Assembly: GCF_914767665.1 (NCBI RefSeq) | Contig: NC_059504.1 | Location: 28,684,001-28,748,000, forward strand | Direction: 5' to 3' | DNA length: 64,000 nt | From: Harmonia axyridis | Lineage: Eukaryota; Arthropoda; Insecta; Coleoptera; Coccinellidae | Part shown: positions 1-10,949 of the stretch, piece by piece | Position numbering within the stretch: the stretch's first letter is position 1 | Layout of the letters: the number at the start of each line of letters is the position of its first letter | The notes under the pieces: generated by a model | What the model was told of the DNA's origin: nothing | What the model saw: the letters and a program-made list of their open reading frames with translations, nothing else | The model's database searches: none | Translations under genes and position numbers: made by a program

Positions 1-648
1 TCTAGTCCGATTGATAACATTCACAATATCATTCTAGTAAGATAGATAGGGTAGTGGTTTGAACCAAAAGTTTGTTCGATTGCTGCCTGATTTTGAAGAG
101 CGAACATCTCATGATCTCAGTGTGGAAAACATCGAAAAAAAATATCAGTTAGTGCAGTTTTGAACCAATTTGCAACTCTACCGATTTTACAACTGATGGC
201 AGTATGTTGTTTTGAAAATACTGTGTCAGTGTGACAGTAGCAACGCAAATTTTTTGTGAAAAAAGAAATATGAATTACTGAAAATGTTTTCAATAGGTTA
301 AGTAAATTAAATAATAGTACTTAGTTCTGCAAAAAAAATATCTTCAGTTTCAGATGAGTTCCATACGGGAAATCTATTTAGAACTTGTCTTTTTGGTGTT
401 TTTTGTGTGTTTTTTCTCGTTTTCCATGTCATTTCATCATATTCCACCAATGTAGTAGTTATTATTATGTTGCATATAGAAGAATGTTCCATATTGTACT
501 TTCGATCCTCAAGAACACCAAAACAAAAACACGGCATTCCATATGGACAGCTTATTCCCTGTCTTCCATCCAATACAACAATACAGAACAAAAAGAAGAT
601 TTTTGGGATGCAGAAGGCAAGAATCATAGGCGTAACGAGAAGGATAGT
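1..648. other. Intergenic, no gene seen
   Basis: AT-rich sequence. Open frames of 84-154 codons exist on both strands around 307-771. They overlap each other, run into the microsatellite at 649 and show no recognisable domain, so I treat them as chance frames. Confidence 0.5.
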
Positions 649-673
649 TAGATATAGATAGATAGATAGATAA
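649..673. repeat. GATA microsatellite, 3' tail of the non-LTR relic
   Basis: About five GATA/TAGA units lie directly beyond the reverse-strand AATAAATT at the end of the relic. On the element strand the order is AATAAATT followed by (ATCT)n. This is the usual position of a short-repeat tail that replaces poly(A) in CR1/L2-like elements. Confidence 0.7.
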
Positions 674-739
674 TTTATTGATGCTCCTTTACAAAAATTC
701 ATTGTATTGCACACGTCACAGGATTCAATAAAAAATACA

Positions 740-962
740 ACTTCGAAATGGCATAAATCATTTCTCATCATTGTCAGAATATAAAAATAGTAGAAATAAC
801 TTAATAAAGTTATACAATTCTTAAATGATACAGAGTATCATTGTCAAAATATAAAGTCATTACTCAATAAAGTAATAACTATGAAATGGTATAGAGCATT
901 GCTCATCAATGTCAGAATATAAAATATAAATGCATTACTCAATAAAGTGATACGACTATGAA
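740..962 (-). repeat. Tandem repeats in the 3' UTR of the non-LTR relic
   Basis: Three diverged copies of a unit of roughly 60-80 bp share the words 'attgtcagaatataaa' and 'actcaataaagt'. They lie between the RT stop and the 3' tail, so they belong to the element's 3' UTR. Confidence 0.6.
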
Positions 963-1024
963 GAACGCATGCTGCCGCAAAAATTCACCGACAGTTTGCT
1001 TATACTTTTTGAGACTGAGCCTCT

Positions 1025-1848
1025 TCACGTCTTCAGGTATCTTATTAAAAAGTTTATGAGAAATGAAATTGGTGCATTCTTGGATTTTTCTGATCGCATA
1101 TACTTAGATTTTATGTTGTTTCTATATCGTGTGTAATAATCATGGGTATCACCAAACTTCGGAAGATCCCTGTTATTATTATGTGCATAAACAAGACATT
1201 CATAAATATAAATAGAGGGAAATGTTAGGATTTTAAGTTTTTTGAAGGCGTCTACGTAATCATCCCTGTAGTTTAAACCAGCAACTAATCTAGCTGCTCT
1301 TCTTTGCAATCTGAAAATACTTTCCCTACTAGAACAGTTACCCCAGATCAATACACAGTATCTCAGATGTGACTCGACCAGACTATGATAGGCAACCTTA
1401 ATAACATCCTTTGACACAATGTTGGACAAGTTACGGAGCATAAAGGTATTTTTTATTATTTTGGATGCTGTTTCATTGGCATGAGAGATCCAGGTGAGAC
1501 TTGGATCAAGATAAACTCCCAGAAACCTTACCGATTCACTGGTAGTATGATTTGAAATCCCTCTCGAATTGAACAACATAGTTTCTGTCTTTTCTGCATT
1601 GCAAACTATAGCATGTTTGATACAAACCATTCCTTGGCTCTCAGCTCTGCCGCTCTCGCAAGCTGTTCAACCCCATGCAGTTCTCGATGCCCCACTGTAA
1701 TTCCAGAGTCGTCAGCCCACAGTAGGTGTTCATACATAGCCATGAAGTAGAAGAAATAATTCATAAAGATTATGAATAATAGGGGTCCTAATATGGAACC
1801 TTGTGGTACCCCAAAGTTCCATATACATAACAATACAATTGGGGACAT
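1025..1848 (-). pseudogene. Reverse transcriptase C-terminal fragment (non-LTR)
   Basis: Two frames join across a frameshift near 1606-1630. The upstream piece carries the RT signature GVPQGSILGPLLF, then WADDS where active enzymes usually have (F/Y)ADDS. The downstream piece has the thumb and C-terminal motifs FLGVYLDPSLTW, SHLRYCVLIWGN and LQRRAARLVAGL, which are typical of insect jockey/CR1-like elements. The endonuclease and the RT fingers are absent. The catalytic DD pair is kept but the frame is not, so no active enzyme can be made. The family call is firm and the clade is not. Confidence 0.85.
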
Positions 1849-1860
1849 AACCCCATTGAT

Positions 1861-2344
1861 TGAAACAAATAAAATATTTGAATTAAAGTTAAAAAAAAAT
1901 TATAAAAAAATAAAAGATTTCGCTTTATAATAATGGGGTAATACCCCCCTCATGTTTTAACTCTGGTTACGCCACTGGCATGGTGTATGGTGATTGGAGC
2001 TCGAATGCATGTCTGTTCTGCATAAGCTAATTTCTAAGGATACAGGAATGTGTAAATCTTCAATTTGCAAAACAAATTGAAGCGACTCTTTTTTTGCCCT
2101 ACCACTCTTCGGCAAAGTCACCATGGTCCATTATAGAGATTGGAGGTATATATGGCAGGAAACACTAAGGGCCATATTGATAATTCCATAAGTGTTTCCT
2201 GCAAGAAACACCGCAATCCTTTGATAGCGTGTGCAATTTCAAAATTGGCTGAGGATGTTTTGTAGTGAGGGTGAACAGGGTGATTTATTAGCTCACCGAA
2301 AAACTTAGCCATAGGAAAGATCATATAATCTCAACAAAAAACAT
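1861..2344. other. Intergenic, no gene seen
   Basis: AT-rich spacer between the non-LTR relic and the inverted-repeat cluster. Poly(A/T) runs at 1885-1925. No coding or RNA signal seen. Confidence 0.5.
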
Positions 2345-2572
2345 TATGGGAATATTGTATTATCAGTAGTAATACCCCTAAGGCCTTGATAATACCGAGA
2401 TAATTATGTCATAGAGAATGCTGAAATCGTGTTGCTTGATAATAGCCCGATGCCGAAGGCCGAGGGCTATTATCTTTAAGCAACACGCTTTAAAGATTCT
2501 CTATGACAAAATTTTAAGTATTGTCACTCTCTTATTATTATTATTATCAAGGCCCGAGGGGTATTCGATAAG
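2345..2572. repeat. Foldback inverted repeat (MITE-like)
   Basis: The outer arms read 'aataccccta aggccttgat' on the left and 'atcaaggcccgaggggtatt' in inverse on the right. Inside them the sequence is again self-complementary: 'cgtgttgcttgataatagcc' faces 'ggctattatctttaagcaac', and 'tgtcatagagaatgct' faces 'gattctctatgaca'. The whole stretch would fold into one long hairpin. No open frame or transposase is present. Confidence 0.7.
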
Positions 2573-2599
2573 GGATATAGGGAATTATCGTAAGTAATT

Positions 2600-2780
2600 G
2601 CACAAGTGCATCAAAATTACCGATAATTTTGCATGACAGCGTGTTGTCATAAAAACTGCGAGTTTTCCACCTTCGGTTTCGGGCTCTTTCTCCAAAAATG
2701 AAAATGACCGAATGCAGTTTTTCAAAGAGAACACGCTGGAATGCGAAATTATCCGGTAATTTTGATGCACGAGTGTAATT
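2600..2780. repeat. Second foldback inverted repeat
   Basis: The left arm (about 2602-2665) has 'gtgcatcaaaattaccgata', a tract ending in 'gcgtgttgtcat', and 'aaaaactgc'. The right arm (about 2712-2778) repeats these in inverse as 'gcagtttttc', 'gaacacgctgg' and 'ggtaattttgatgcac'. The centre is near 2690. It does not cross-match the arms of the neighbour at 2345 well enough to call them one element. Confidence 0.7.
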
Positions 2781-2934
2781 CGGGGGAATATTTCCCGAAT
2801 GAACTGTCACATCACTTGTCAAAGTGATGTAGAATGGAATTGCCATAGATTCGAACTGTGTAAGATGCATAGAAACTATGCATCTATGAACAGAACAATT
2901 ATCGCAGTGCTGTTTCGCTTCCTACAATGCAATT

Positions 2935-3195
2935 ATCGCTGTAATTTTCGATAATTGTTCTCCTTATACATTTTTGACAGGAGGGAAATATTCGCTGTAA
3001 TTTTCGATAATTGCATTCCATTCACATAGAATTTTTGACAGGAGGGAAATATTCAGTTATAATATCACAAGAGCATAGACAATATTCGATTATACAATTC
3101 ACGAAACGTAATTCGCGAAACATTACGAGAGCGCAGGTCGAGTGGTGTTTCGTGAATATATTGTTTCGGAATATATTGTCTATGCTCGAGTGGTA
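2935..3195. repeat. Short direct and inverted repeats
   Basis: 'gctgtaattttcgataattg' occurs twice in direct orientation (about 2938 and 2994), each time next to 'tttttgacaggagggaaata'. Further on, 'gagcatagacaatattcg' (about 3071) is repeated in inverse as 'atattgtctatgctc' (about 3173). The inverted pair encloses 'gtttcgtgaat'-type sequence that is also partly self-complementary. This is probably a degraded foldback element. Confidence 0.6.
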
Positions 3196-3239
3196 TTCGT
3201 TTCGATTACATAACAAATGATTTCAATAATTATGACCAA

Positions 3240-5734
3240 TGCACTGCATTTTGATAATTCAATGACATTTCACTGAGCTTGATTTTTATTTTTTGGCGAA
3301 CGTCCAAGAATGTTACTATGGAAATGTTCACAACAATGTGGCAGGAGGAGAAACACAAAAACGATTACATCACATCAAGTAGTATATTCACTTATCAAGA
3401 CGCCGTACCTAACTATGGGAAATTTACGGATTCTGTTGGTTTATCAGAACATGAGTTGTTTAATCGCTCTAATCCATATGTGATTGGATGAAATTGGACA
3501 CATCACTCAAAATAAAGTAATTTGATAGGTTACTATAGTTAGTAAAAAATTACCACGAAAATAGCACCAGGGGTATATGCGAATAGTATCCTTCACAGCT
3601 TTTCGAATGATTTATCAGCATAAATCACTCGAAAAGCACAATACCCAGAAATATTTCCACATAATATTATTAAAATATTCGAACTATCACTGTATGTTTT
3701 CACTCCAACGATACTTTTACTAACCGCTACAATCCCCTTCCAACCGGATCCAGTTAGAAACGGAACAAAAAAATTCCTCCCTCACTGCACGAACCTTAAG
3801 ACAGAAATATCACCTCCAAACAGGAACACGGCCGAATAATTTTATGTATAGAGCACGGTTAAACATTGGAGATATGAGGATAGCTCCAGGAGGGATGCGA
3901 GTTATTTTATTTACCTTCATTCCACTTTCTCGCGTTCTATACCGAGTCTCCTAAACGACGAAAATATTTCACCAGCTGACGATGTTGTTCAGAATATGTG
4001 GAGATTTCGTCGCGGATAATATACGTAATGAATATTATTTTCTTTCTGGCTTCACATTCCGGGCTCGTAAAGTGATGAAATAAGGTGGCATTACGTTTTT
4101 TTTATAGGGCGAGTCGAGTAGACACTCGCAGACGATGATAAACTATAACATAATATAACAGTTAGGTTGGGAAGTCCTTCGTCGAATACATACATTTTTA
4201 TACGTAGAATTGTTGTGGATATTCCGGAGTTGAATGTCTGCAGGATCAACACAAGGACACTGTTGTGTTTGGATATTTCAACGAAACATTACTATCGACA
4301 TCAGCATACAAAATATGAATATAATCGTTAATACGTACCCGTAGAACACACGAGAACGTCAGACTATGTTCAAGACTCATTGATAAAAAGTCAATGCAAT
4401 TTGAGAATGACTGCTCTGAAATCGACCATCAACCTTACAACATTCATGAATATGAATGTAATATAATGTAATCAGTATCACTATTCAAGGAAAATAATTA
4501 TTAATATAAATATCAGTATTATTACAAAAGTCAATATCAGATCGAATCTGCTGAATTGTCTGGAAAGTATCTAAATAGGCTGTGATTTCTTTGGAATGAA
4601 AATGTGAATACAGATCACAAAAAACCATGGAGGATGTGAATTTTCAATTCCATTTCCTTGGTTGGCCTTGCTTTGCTCATCATTTCATTTGTTCAATATA
4701 AGTACTAATTGACTTCAATATTGCAACTGTTATTTTATGCAGTTGTGGAAGCCTCTATAATGTAACTCAATTCGAACAATTTCAAATGATTTTTGGATAA
4801 TGGCTGGTGAAGGAGATCATTAATTAGAGTTTTCACCTCAAATATTTCAGTGAACTGAGGTTTTTGGGGTCCCACTGTTTTTATTCAAGACCAATTTTCT
4901 TATGTGGAGATTATGCTGCGAGGACAGAGCAGCGTAGAAAATTTGGCAATCACCATTTCTTCCTTTTGAACGACATAGTCCAGGTGGACATGAATGTGAG
5001 TTTCTTTTACAAGATGACTTTAAGTATTTTTTTAGAGGATATAAGATCCGTATATTTGGCAGAATGTTTTGAATAATCTCCGTGACAAAAGAAGATCAGT
5101 GCTTTTTTCTTTGTTTACTTTTGCTGCACCATTGTTCCAGATGGTTTATGTCGTCTTGAAGGTATTTGGTTGCTAATAGAAAGGCTTTTGACTTGTCATG
5201 GGAGCTGAAAAGTTCGGTCAGACTGAAGAATGTCCGCAGTGTATGCTGAATAGAATAGGAGACATCACAGTACCTCTAAAGGGACTCTGCCTCCGAGATC
5301 TCTAGGGTCAGAGATTTTATTGTCAAAAGTCTTAGAATTCTCGAGAAATATTGCACTGGTTCCCTGCATCCATTCAAAACCTGTTGGTTCATATTCCACG
5401 ATTCTGAGCAGGTGTGGTGCTTTGGATGAATTCCAAACTGTTCGTCTGGAATAATGTTCTTGAACTCAATGATGTCGACCAAGCGTGAGCGGATAATTCT
5501 TTTGGCAATTTTCTCAACTAATGACAGAAGGTTGATCAGTCAGAAATTTGAGGAAATTTTTGTTTCTTTTGTATCTACAAAATGTCTTAATTTTAGTATA
5601 TTATTATCGAATCGATACATGAAGAGAATGTTTCACATAGCAATTGCCAAGATGCCTGTTCTAGGAACCACGGAATCGACCTTAGTTAGTTAAAAGAGAG
5701 ACTTCCTACTCAAGTGCCATAACCTTTTAACTTG
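3240..5734. other. Intergenic, no gene seen
   Basis: AT-rich sequence with only short open frames (68-79 codons) lacking any recognisable motif. Apart from the hairpin at 3598-3637 I see nothing functional in it. Confidence 0.5.
3598..3637. repeat. Hairpin, about 17-bp stem
   Basis: 'gcttttcgaatgattta' and 'taaatcactcgaaaagc' are inverse copies with one mismatch, separated by 6 nt. No T-run follows and there is no neighbouring gene, so a terminator role is not indicated. It is more likely part of an old transposon end. Confidence 0.6.
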
Positions 5735-5798
5735 ATATTCAGGGGATATCCACAGGTTCAGGACCAACCAAAAAAACAACTTCTTAAAACAAAATCGA

Positions 5799-5833
5799 CG
5801 TTTCGTCGATATAGGTACGTCGACTTCATCAAG
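5799..5833 (-). ncRNA. Hammerhead-ribozyme-like motif, left Penelope arm
   Basis: On the minus strand the order is TTGATGA, then a GTCGA/TCGAC stem closed by a loop, then GAAAC. This is the box-1 / stem II / box-2 order of hammerhead ribozymes found in Penelope terminal repeats. The first box-1 base is T instead of the conserved C, so cleavage activity is doubtful. Confidence 0.45.
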
Positions 5834-6099
5834 AATAAAAGAAATAGAAACAGCAATAATAGAACAAGAACTCAAATAAATCATAACAGTTATATTTTAC
5901 CTAGTTCTGTTAGTTGTTTAAAATATGTATGAATTGCATATATGTAAAAAGTAGCAATAGTCAAACAGTCAAAAAAAAAAGTGAATTCCATCATGAGAAT
6001 TTGAAGAAGATAAATCAAATATTGAAACTTAATAAATCCTTCTCTTCTGGTTAATAGAATCATCAACTAGTACAAGCCTCCATCTAGTAGAGATCGGTT

Positions 6100-6480
6100 G
6101 GGCTCATTTTAGGTTTCCTTTCGTACCGACATTGTCCTTCAGAATATCCAACTCGATCCGTAAAGTGTCCACAAATTTTAAGCTAGTATTTTACAATCTA
6201 AAGAGTGTTAAATGACTCTTTTCCAATTTGAAAGAGAAAGCTAGAACTCTTGATCGTTCTAACGTGATATACAGAATTGCTTGCGCAGATTGTAATAGAT
6301 GTTACATAAGACAGACGAAACAGTTGCTCTCAAATAGAGCCTAACAACATAAAAAATTTAGAGATTATGAAGCTAAAAAAGCGCTGGCTTTACACTCTCT
6401 CAGTACAGGACATCAATTCAAAAACAGATTTCAGTTTTGGATTGGGGGAGAATCTGGATTGAGAGAAATTTGAGCGAGAT
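6100..6480 (+). pseudogene. Penelope RT C-terminus plus GIY-YIG endonuclease relic
   Basis: Frame pieces read FRFPFVPTLSFRISNSIRK, then a stretch ending LDRSNVIYRIACADCNRCYI, and RQTKQLLSNRA up to a stop. Beyond the stop the same frame continues with QHKKFRDYEAKKALALHS and STGHQF. This order matches the conserved Penelope C-terminus: the thumb, then the GIY-YIG nuclease with its CxxC pair, the YIGQT-like motif (here YIRQT) and the STGH-F block. At least one in-frame stop and earlier frame breaks make it non-functional. Confidence 0.8.
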
Positions 6481-6865
6481 GATTCATAACAATACCGTGA
6501 ATCATAGGAGTGAAACTCAATGATAACATCAATCGTATAATCATTTGATTTCATTATTCAGACAATTCATGTACCGTTGAGGTGAACTACTAGTAGTTGT
6601 TTTGTTGGATCGTTTATGCGCCCGATGCGCGACATTGTGTTTGTTCATCGTCCATGTGTTATTGTTTTCTTACGCTCTGTGTTATTTTAGATGCTATTTA
6701 TCGAATTTGAATGAAATACTTTTTGACTGTTTGACTCTTACTACTTCTAACATATTTGCCATTTCTACCTACATATTTTAAACAACTAACAGAACTAGAT
6801 AAGATATAACTGTTATGATTTGTTTGTGTTCTTGTTCTATTATTGCTGTTTCCATTTTTTTTAGT

Positions 6866-6895
6866 CTTGATGAAGTCGAAATATATCGACGAAAC
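6866..6895 (+). ncRNA. Hammerhead-ribozyme-like motif, right Penelope arm
   Basis: TTGATGA, stem GTCGA/TCGAC and GAAAC lie in the same order as in the left arm, on the opposite strand. The stem II loop is shorter here ('aatata'). The core has the same C-to-T change in its first base. Confidence 0.45.
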
Positions 6896-7139
6896 GTTGA
6901 TTTTGTGTTAAGAAGTTGTTTTCTTGCTTTGTCCTAAACCTGTGACTATCCCCTGAATATTAATATGGAAGGACCTAAAACACAAATTGAAAGCTTTTAA
7001 CTTGATTTTCCGTAAATTCTCAATCAATGAAAGTATTAGTTCTTCATCTCCTTAGTTGAAACTAGTAACTTCGAATAAAAATAGATATTGAGAATCGGAT
7101 AACATAATTATATAATAACACGTAGCTGCTCGAGCTTCA

Positions 7140-7300
7140 AGGGTATTTTTGCGATACCATAGGGACCAGGGGGCCTTTCTTCCATTTTTTTTAGTTGCGA
7201 AAGGATTATTCGATATTCCTCCGTGATAGTGGGCTCATTGATGTTTTCTTGTCCGGGCGTTTTCCTTGGGATCTTCTTCGCGTATTTTTCCACTTCATCC
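7140..7300 (-). pseudogene. Possible non-LTR RT fragment
   Basis: The minus-strand frame contains 'SQLKKMEERPPGPYGIAKI'. This resembles the 'LKKMKN..APGPDGIP' segment just before the RT fingers in non-LTR elements. The catalytic regions are missing. Upstream the frame runs into a different relic at 7300. The match is short, so the call is tentative. Confidence 0.4.
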
Positions 7301-7490
7301 ATGTAGTCTGGGCCTTCATTGGAGTTGGAGGCGGTCAACAAAGTACGGTGTAATGCCGTTTGTAAAATGCAACGTCTAATTTCCAAGATCGGCAAGGGAT
7401 CGATAAACCTATGTTTTCGTCAATACTACGGGCTACAGCAGCAATATTCTCAATTGTTTTCGAGCGACGCACACGGTTTTGAATCTTCAC
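7300..7490 (-). pseudogene. Mariner-like transposase helix-turn-helix relic
   Basis: A minus-strand frame reads 'VKIQNRVRRSKTIENIAAVA' and continues 'RSIDENIGLSIPCRSWKLD'. This fits the N-terminal DNA-binding part of insect mariner/Tc1-like transposases ('..RTPENIAAV..SV.E.P..SI..R...LG'). The catalytic DDE part is missing. A shorter relic of the same motif lies at 32050-32110. Confidence 0.6.
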
Positions 7491-7559
7491 ATCATGGACT
7501 TGTCCCAGCAGTTCAAATTTTTACCAGAGTCACTGGTGCCGACGGAGAAGGTGATTGAC

Positions 7560-8973
7560 GACGATCCAAAAAAGGAAAATTTTCACCATTTTAGTAGCGA
7601 ATTTTAACGAACTCAGTGCCTTGTGAATGTTTCATTTTCAGAAATAGCGTAGTGTTAACTTATCAAATGTCAGAATATGACTATTCAGAATGACAATTCT
7701 TATTGAAAAATCCTATTATTACATCTCATATGCTTTTTTGATGATGGGATGCTGAAAAATGTTTTGTACCCCCTTGTGTTCTGATTTCAATCTATTGTTG
7801 ATGTCAATGAAAACGAATGTTTCCAAAGTGAATTGAACAAAAGCAATTTGATACAGTCGATAAAGAATAAAATGTAAGTATTACTTTAATGATGGGAAAT
7901 ATAAAAACAAAAACGCGAAAATGAATATTCCTATGATATCTCCGCCGCAATTCCCAGCAAAAACCAGACAGCCAACCCTAGAATTTCTCACGCTCAAAAA
8001 CCTTTCAAATGTTTCATTTGGCAATTAAAGAAATCCTAACACCTATAAGTCTCGATCAATTTGAACCCAGATCCATATCGGAAATGAAAGGATAATAGCG
8101 ACCGAAGTTGGAGCGATCGAGACCACAATTAACTCTGTTATTTCTTCCATGAAATAGACGCATGCACCAAATTTCACGCACTTCCGCTAGACGGAAATTG
8201 AATTATTATATTTTTCCTCCTACCCGAAACTCGGAAAAACTCTAAGGAGTTGAACGATGCGGGGTATTTTGATGGAACACGCCATGAATTGGGGATGATT
8301 TTTATCATACCTACCACCCACCACTTATCGATTTCGGACAACGGATTGACTAGAAAAACTTTGTCAACGTTTTCTGAAGAGAGGAAGGCTGCCTAATGCC
8401 GAGAAATAAATTATAGGTATTTTCTGGAATTTTTCTCAAGTTCCAGAGTACTTTCACTTCCTCCAAATAATTTTCAAAATCCTAAGATTTGATCATTAAT
8501 AAAGACTTCAAATTTTAGTCTACCATTTAAAAATACGATGTGATTTTTTTGTTGGACAGTTTCCTCTGTGCAAAATTCGATAAGATCTGTCACATTTGAA
8601 TAATTTCTTGTTCAATAATTATAGGTATTTATGGCTTTTTTCACATTCTATGGCATGGTTTATATACTTGAGAGAACGTAAATAATCATCACAAAAATTG
8701 TTAAACTTTTTATATATATTTGTCAAATATGTGCTATCAATTTCACAGGTCAGTTGAATAGAGTTAGATTGAAACCATAATAAGAACTGAGTTGAACCTA
8801 TATAAGTATCAGGAATAATAAGGAGAAAATAACCATTTCTGGAGGTTATTGTATGCCTCAGGGAACACCTCCCGAGACAACGTGTCCAAAAGCCTCCCTG
8901 TTTGTTGGATGAACGAGTCCTTGAAAAAATATGTTCTGCAGTTCTCCAAAGTGACCACGAAAAGAGACCGAAC
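7560..8973. other. Intergenic, no gene seen
   Basis: AT-rich. A 70-codon minus-strand frame at 8858-9070 crosses the border of the transposon at 8977 and has no recognisable domain, so I do not call it a gene. Confidence 0.5.
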
Positions 8974-8976
8974 TTA

Positions 8977-9814
8977 GGTCCAGTTTCACCAAATGCTTTA
9001 ATCTTGACTTGGCTCTTAAGTGAGGCCTTAGATCACGATTAATGTAATGTAGCGTTTCACCATATTCCAAAGCGCCATTTAATCGACCAATCGCGATTTA
9101 GCACTAATCGGCCATTTTTGGAGGATTACAACCTTTCAAGTTGAGATTAATAATTATTTATCAGTATGGAACTCTTGTCTGTGTAATTATTTTTCCGGAA
9201 ATTTCTAATTTTTGGGTCAATTTTATCAAAATATGACTATATGTATAGGCTTAATATATTTCCCATTTGAAATACACGTAAACTTTGTTTTTGTGTTTTA
9301 TGAAATTTATGGCAAAGAATAATTTATTGATATGTTTGATTGAAATATTATTCAAGAAGCAGTTAAACTTGTTAAAAAAAATAAATAAGTTAATAAAATT
9401 ACTTATATAGTTTTTTTTCCAGAATATGTGGTTTTGTGAAATGGGATAATTTCTTTTTAACTTCTGCAAGTTTCCGACATTTCGAAGCACATCACTCGAC
9501 ATTTTCGGCAAAAATTAACTTTGTTTTTTGTTTACAAGATGACAAATGTTTTGAAATGTTATGAGTTATGAATGAATGACACCTGACACCTAGCGCCAAT
9601 GGTGATCATCATTGCTAATACGATACAGAACACTATATAACTTTTTGTTCACAACGTTGCCAAATGGTTTGACTATTTAAACGCGATTTGGTTAATCGCG
9701 ATCATCTTCGGACGGGTTGATGCATGGTGAAACAGAAAACACTGTTAAGCCTGCTTTAGTAACAAGCGGAGTTTAATCAATCTGGGATCAAGTGCTGTTT
9801 GGTGAAACTGGGCC
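8977..9814. mobile_element. PIF/Harbinger-type non-autonomous element
   Basis: The ends read GGTCCAGTTTCACCAAA on the left and, in inverse, GGCCCAGTTTCACCAAA on the right (16 of 17 match). They are flanked directly by a TTA duplication at 8974-8976 and 9815-9817. Three-base TTA/TAA duplications and G-rich ends are typical of the PIF/Harbinger superfamily. The 838-bp interior holds only an 86-codon minus-strand frame (9251-9511) with no transposase motif, so the element would depend on an enzyme supplied elsewhere. Confidence 0.8.
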
Positions 9815-10338
9815 TTAGAAAATTGAGATAGATATCATATTATTATCGGATATACTGACAAATCCATTTTTGAGAATTTCGAATATTATCTTTCCATTTT
9901 TGCATCCAATATCAATGTTTAATTTTCATGGGAATAGCCAGTAGATACAAAACTTCGACGTTGAAAAAACTTTTACAACGGATCGATTTCTAATCCATAA
10001 CTTCCGAGGAAATTAAAATATTGTTTTATTTATGATATGAATTTCCATCATAGTCCACTCAAACCATTGAACTGATGTAATGAGCTTGAATCCAAGGTAA
10101 ATGTAGGAAAGCTTTTCCATTAGAACTGACCTATATCAGAATAATAAGCGAGGAGCTTCAAAATGCCTATTATCTAATAGCCTCCACTGCTATTTAGAAG
10201 TTATAGGTTGAGAGATATTTTTTACTGTACGTCACGCTAATAAATTTTCGATGGGATTGTCCGGACATTTGTTGATGAGTATATTCATTTTATCGAGAAA
10301 TCACTTTTTCATCTGAAACCTTAGCTTACCTTAGTTAT
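9815..10338. repeat. Dispersed repeat, copy 1
   Basis: About 520 bp that recurs in the same orientation at 27388-27907 with scattered substitutions. Shared words include 'caacggatcgatttctaatc', 'tgaatccaaggtaaatgtag' and 'ttttttactgtacgtcacgc'. The left border of both copies is TTAGAAAATTGAG. Here that border is also the 3' edge of the Harbinger-type element. No open frame of note. Confidence 0.85.
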
Positions 10339-10949
10339 AGTGTATATATCATGAGATTTTTTTGTGTTTTTTTTTTAATTTTTAATTCATTTCTATTAAA
10401 AGATGTTTTTTCTCTATATGGAGGGCTTTCACTATGTTCCTGCTGTCGGGCAGGTTGTCAGAATTTTTTTTTCTCATGATATCGGTTGTTGAAGCGATCT
10501 TTATTTTCGTACGGTTGATTATTCGGTTTTATTCATTTAAAAGTATTTGTAACGATCATTCACCTCATTTCTTCCACAAATTCTTCATGAATTACTTGTT
10601 ACATCGTAGTGGCTACTTGAAAATTCTATAAACCACCGTTTCATTTTCAATTCTGCCTGACATCAGGCTCATTTCTCAAGGAGAGCCGTACGGCTCTCGA
10701 TCTCGAGCTAAAGCGTTTTCCGCTCGTACATGGAGAGACGTGCAGCTCTCGGTTCCGAGCGGAAGCCTTTTTCGGATCTATACATCCAACTCTTTGTGAG
10801 ATTATAATATCTCTGTGACACACATATGTGCAGTTGAAGAAATATTGAGAAAACAAATTTGTTGTATTTTCGAATATGATCATATGGAATTCAACAATAA
10901 CAAGTGATTTTATTGAAAATAACTTGGAAATACCTAATTTTTTATGACC
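10339..10949. other. Intergenic, no gene seen
   Basis: AT-rich except for a GC-richer stretch at 10678-10770. That stretch contains the inverted words 'ccgctcg' and 'cgagcgg' and repeated 'gagagccgtacggctctcg'-like sequence. No gene signal. Confidence 0.45.

Larger units (their letters stand above)
649..1860 (-). mobile_element. 5'-truncated non-LTR retrotransposon relic
   Basis: This is a LINE-type element read on the minus strand. It holds the C-terminal half of a reverse transcriptase (about 1025-1848), a 3' UTR with short tandem repeats (about 740-960), an AATAAA-like end and a terminal GATA microsatellite at 649-673. Everything 5' of the RT palm motif is missing, as expected for incomplete target-primed reverse transcription. 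The RT frame is broken, so the copy is dead. The tail layout matches the non-LTR elements at 26-27, 59-61 and 61-64 kb, which suggests the jockey/CR1 group, but I cannot place the clade by eye. Confidence 0.8.
5735..6960 (+). mobile_element. Internally deleted Penelope-like element with inverted terminal repeats
   Basis: Two arms of about 250 bp (5735-5990 and 6706-6960) are inverse copies. The left begins 'tattcaggggatatccacag' and the right ends in the inverse of it. They enclose a relic of the Penelope RT tail and GIY-YIG endonuclease. Penelope-like elements often carry long terminal repeats in inverted orientation, with hammerhead ribozymes inside. Both arms here have a hammerhead-like core. 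At 1.23 kb the copy is far shorter than an intact element of about 3 kb or more, so most of the RT has been lost. Confidence 0.75.

Noticed and set aside
307..771. 154-codon minus-strand open frame with overlapping plus-strand frames
   Set aside because: It runs through a GATA microsatellite and a non-LTR 3' end, has no domain, and overlapping frames on the other strand are just as open.
8858..9070. 70-codon frame as a gene fragment
   Set aside because: It crosses the exact border of the Harbinger-type element, so the upstream and downstream parts were never one reading frame.
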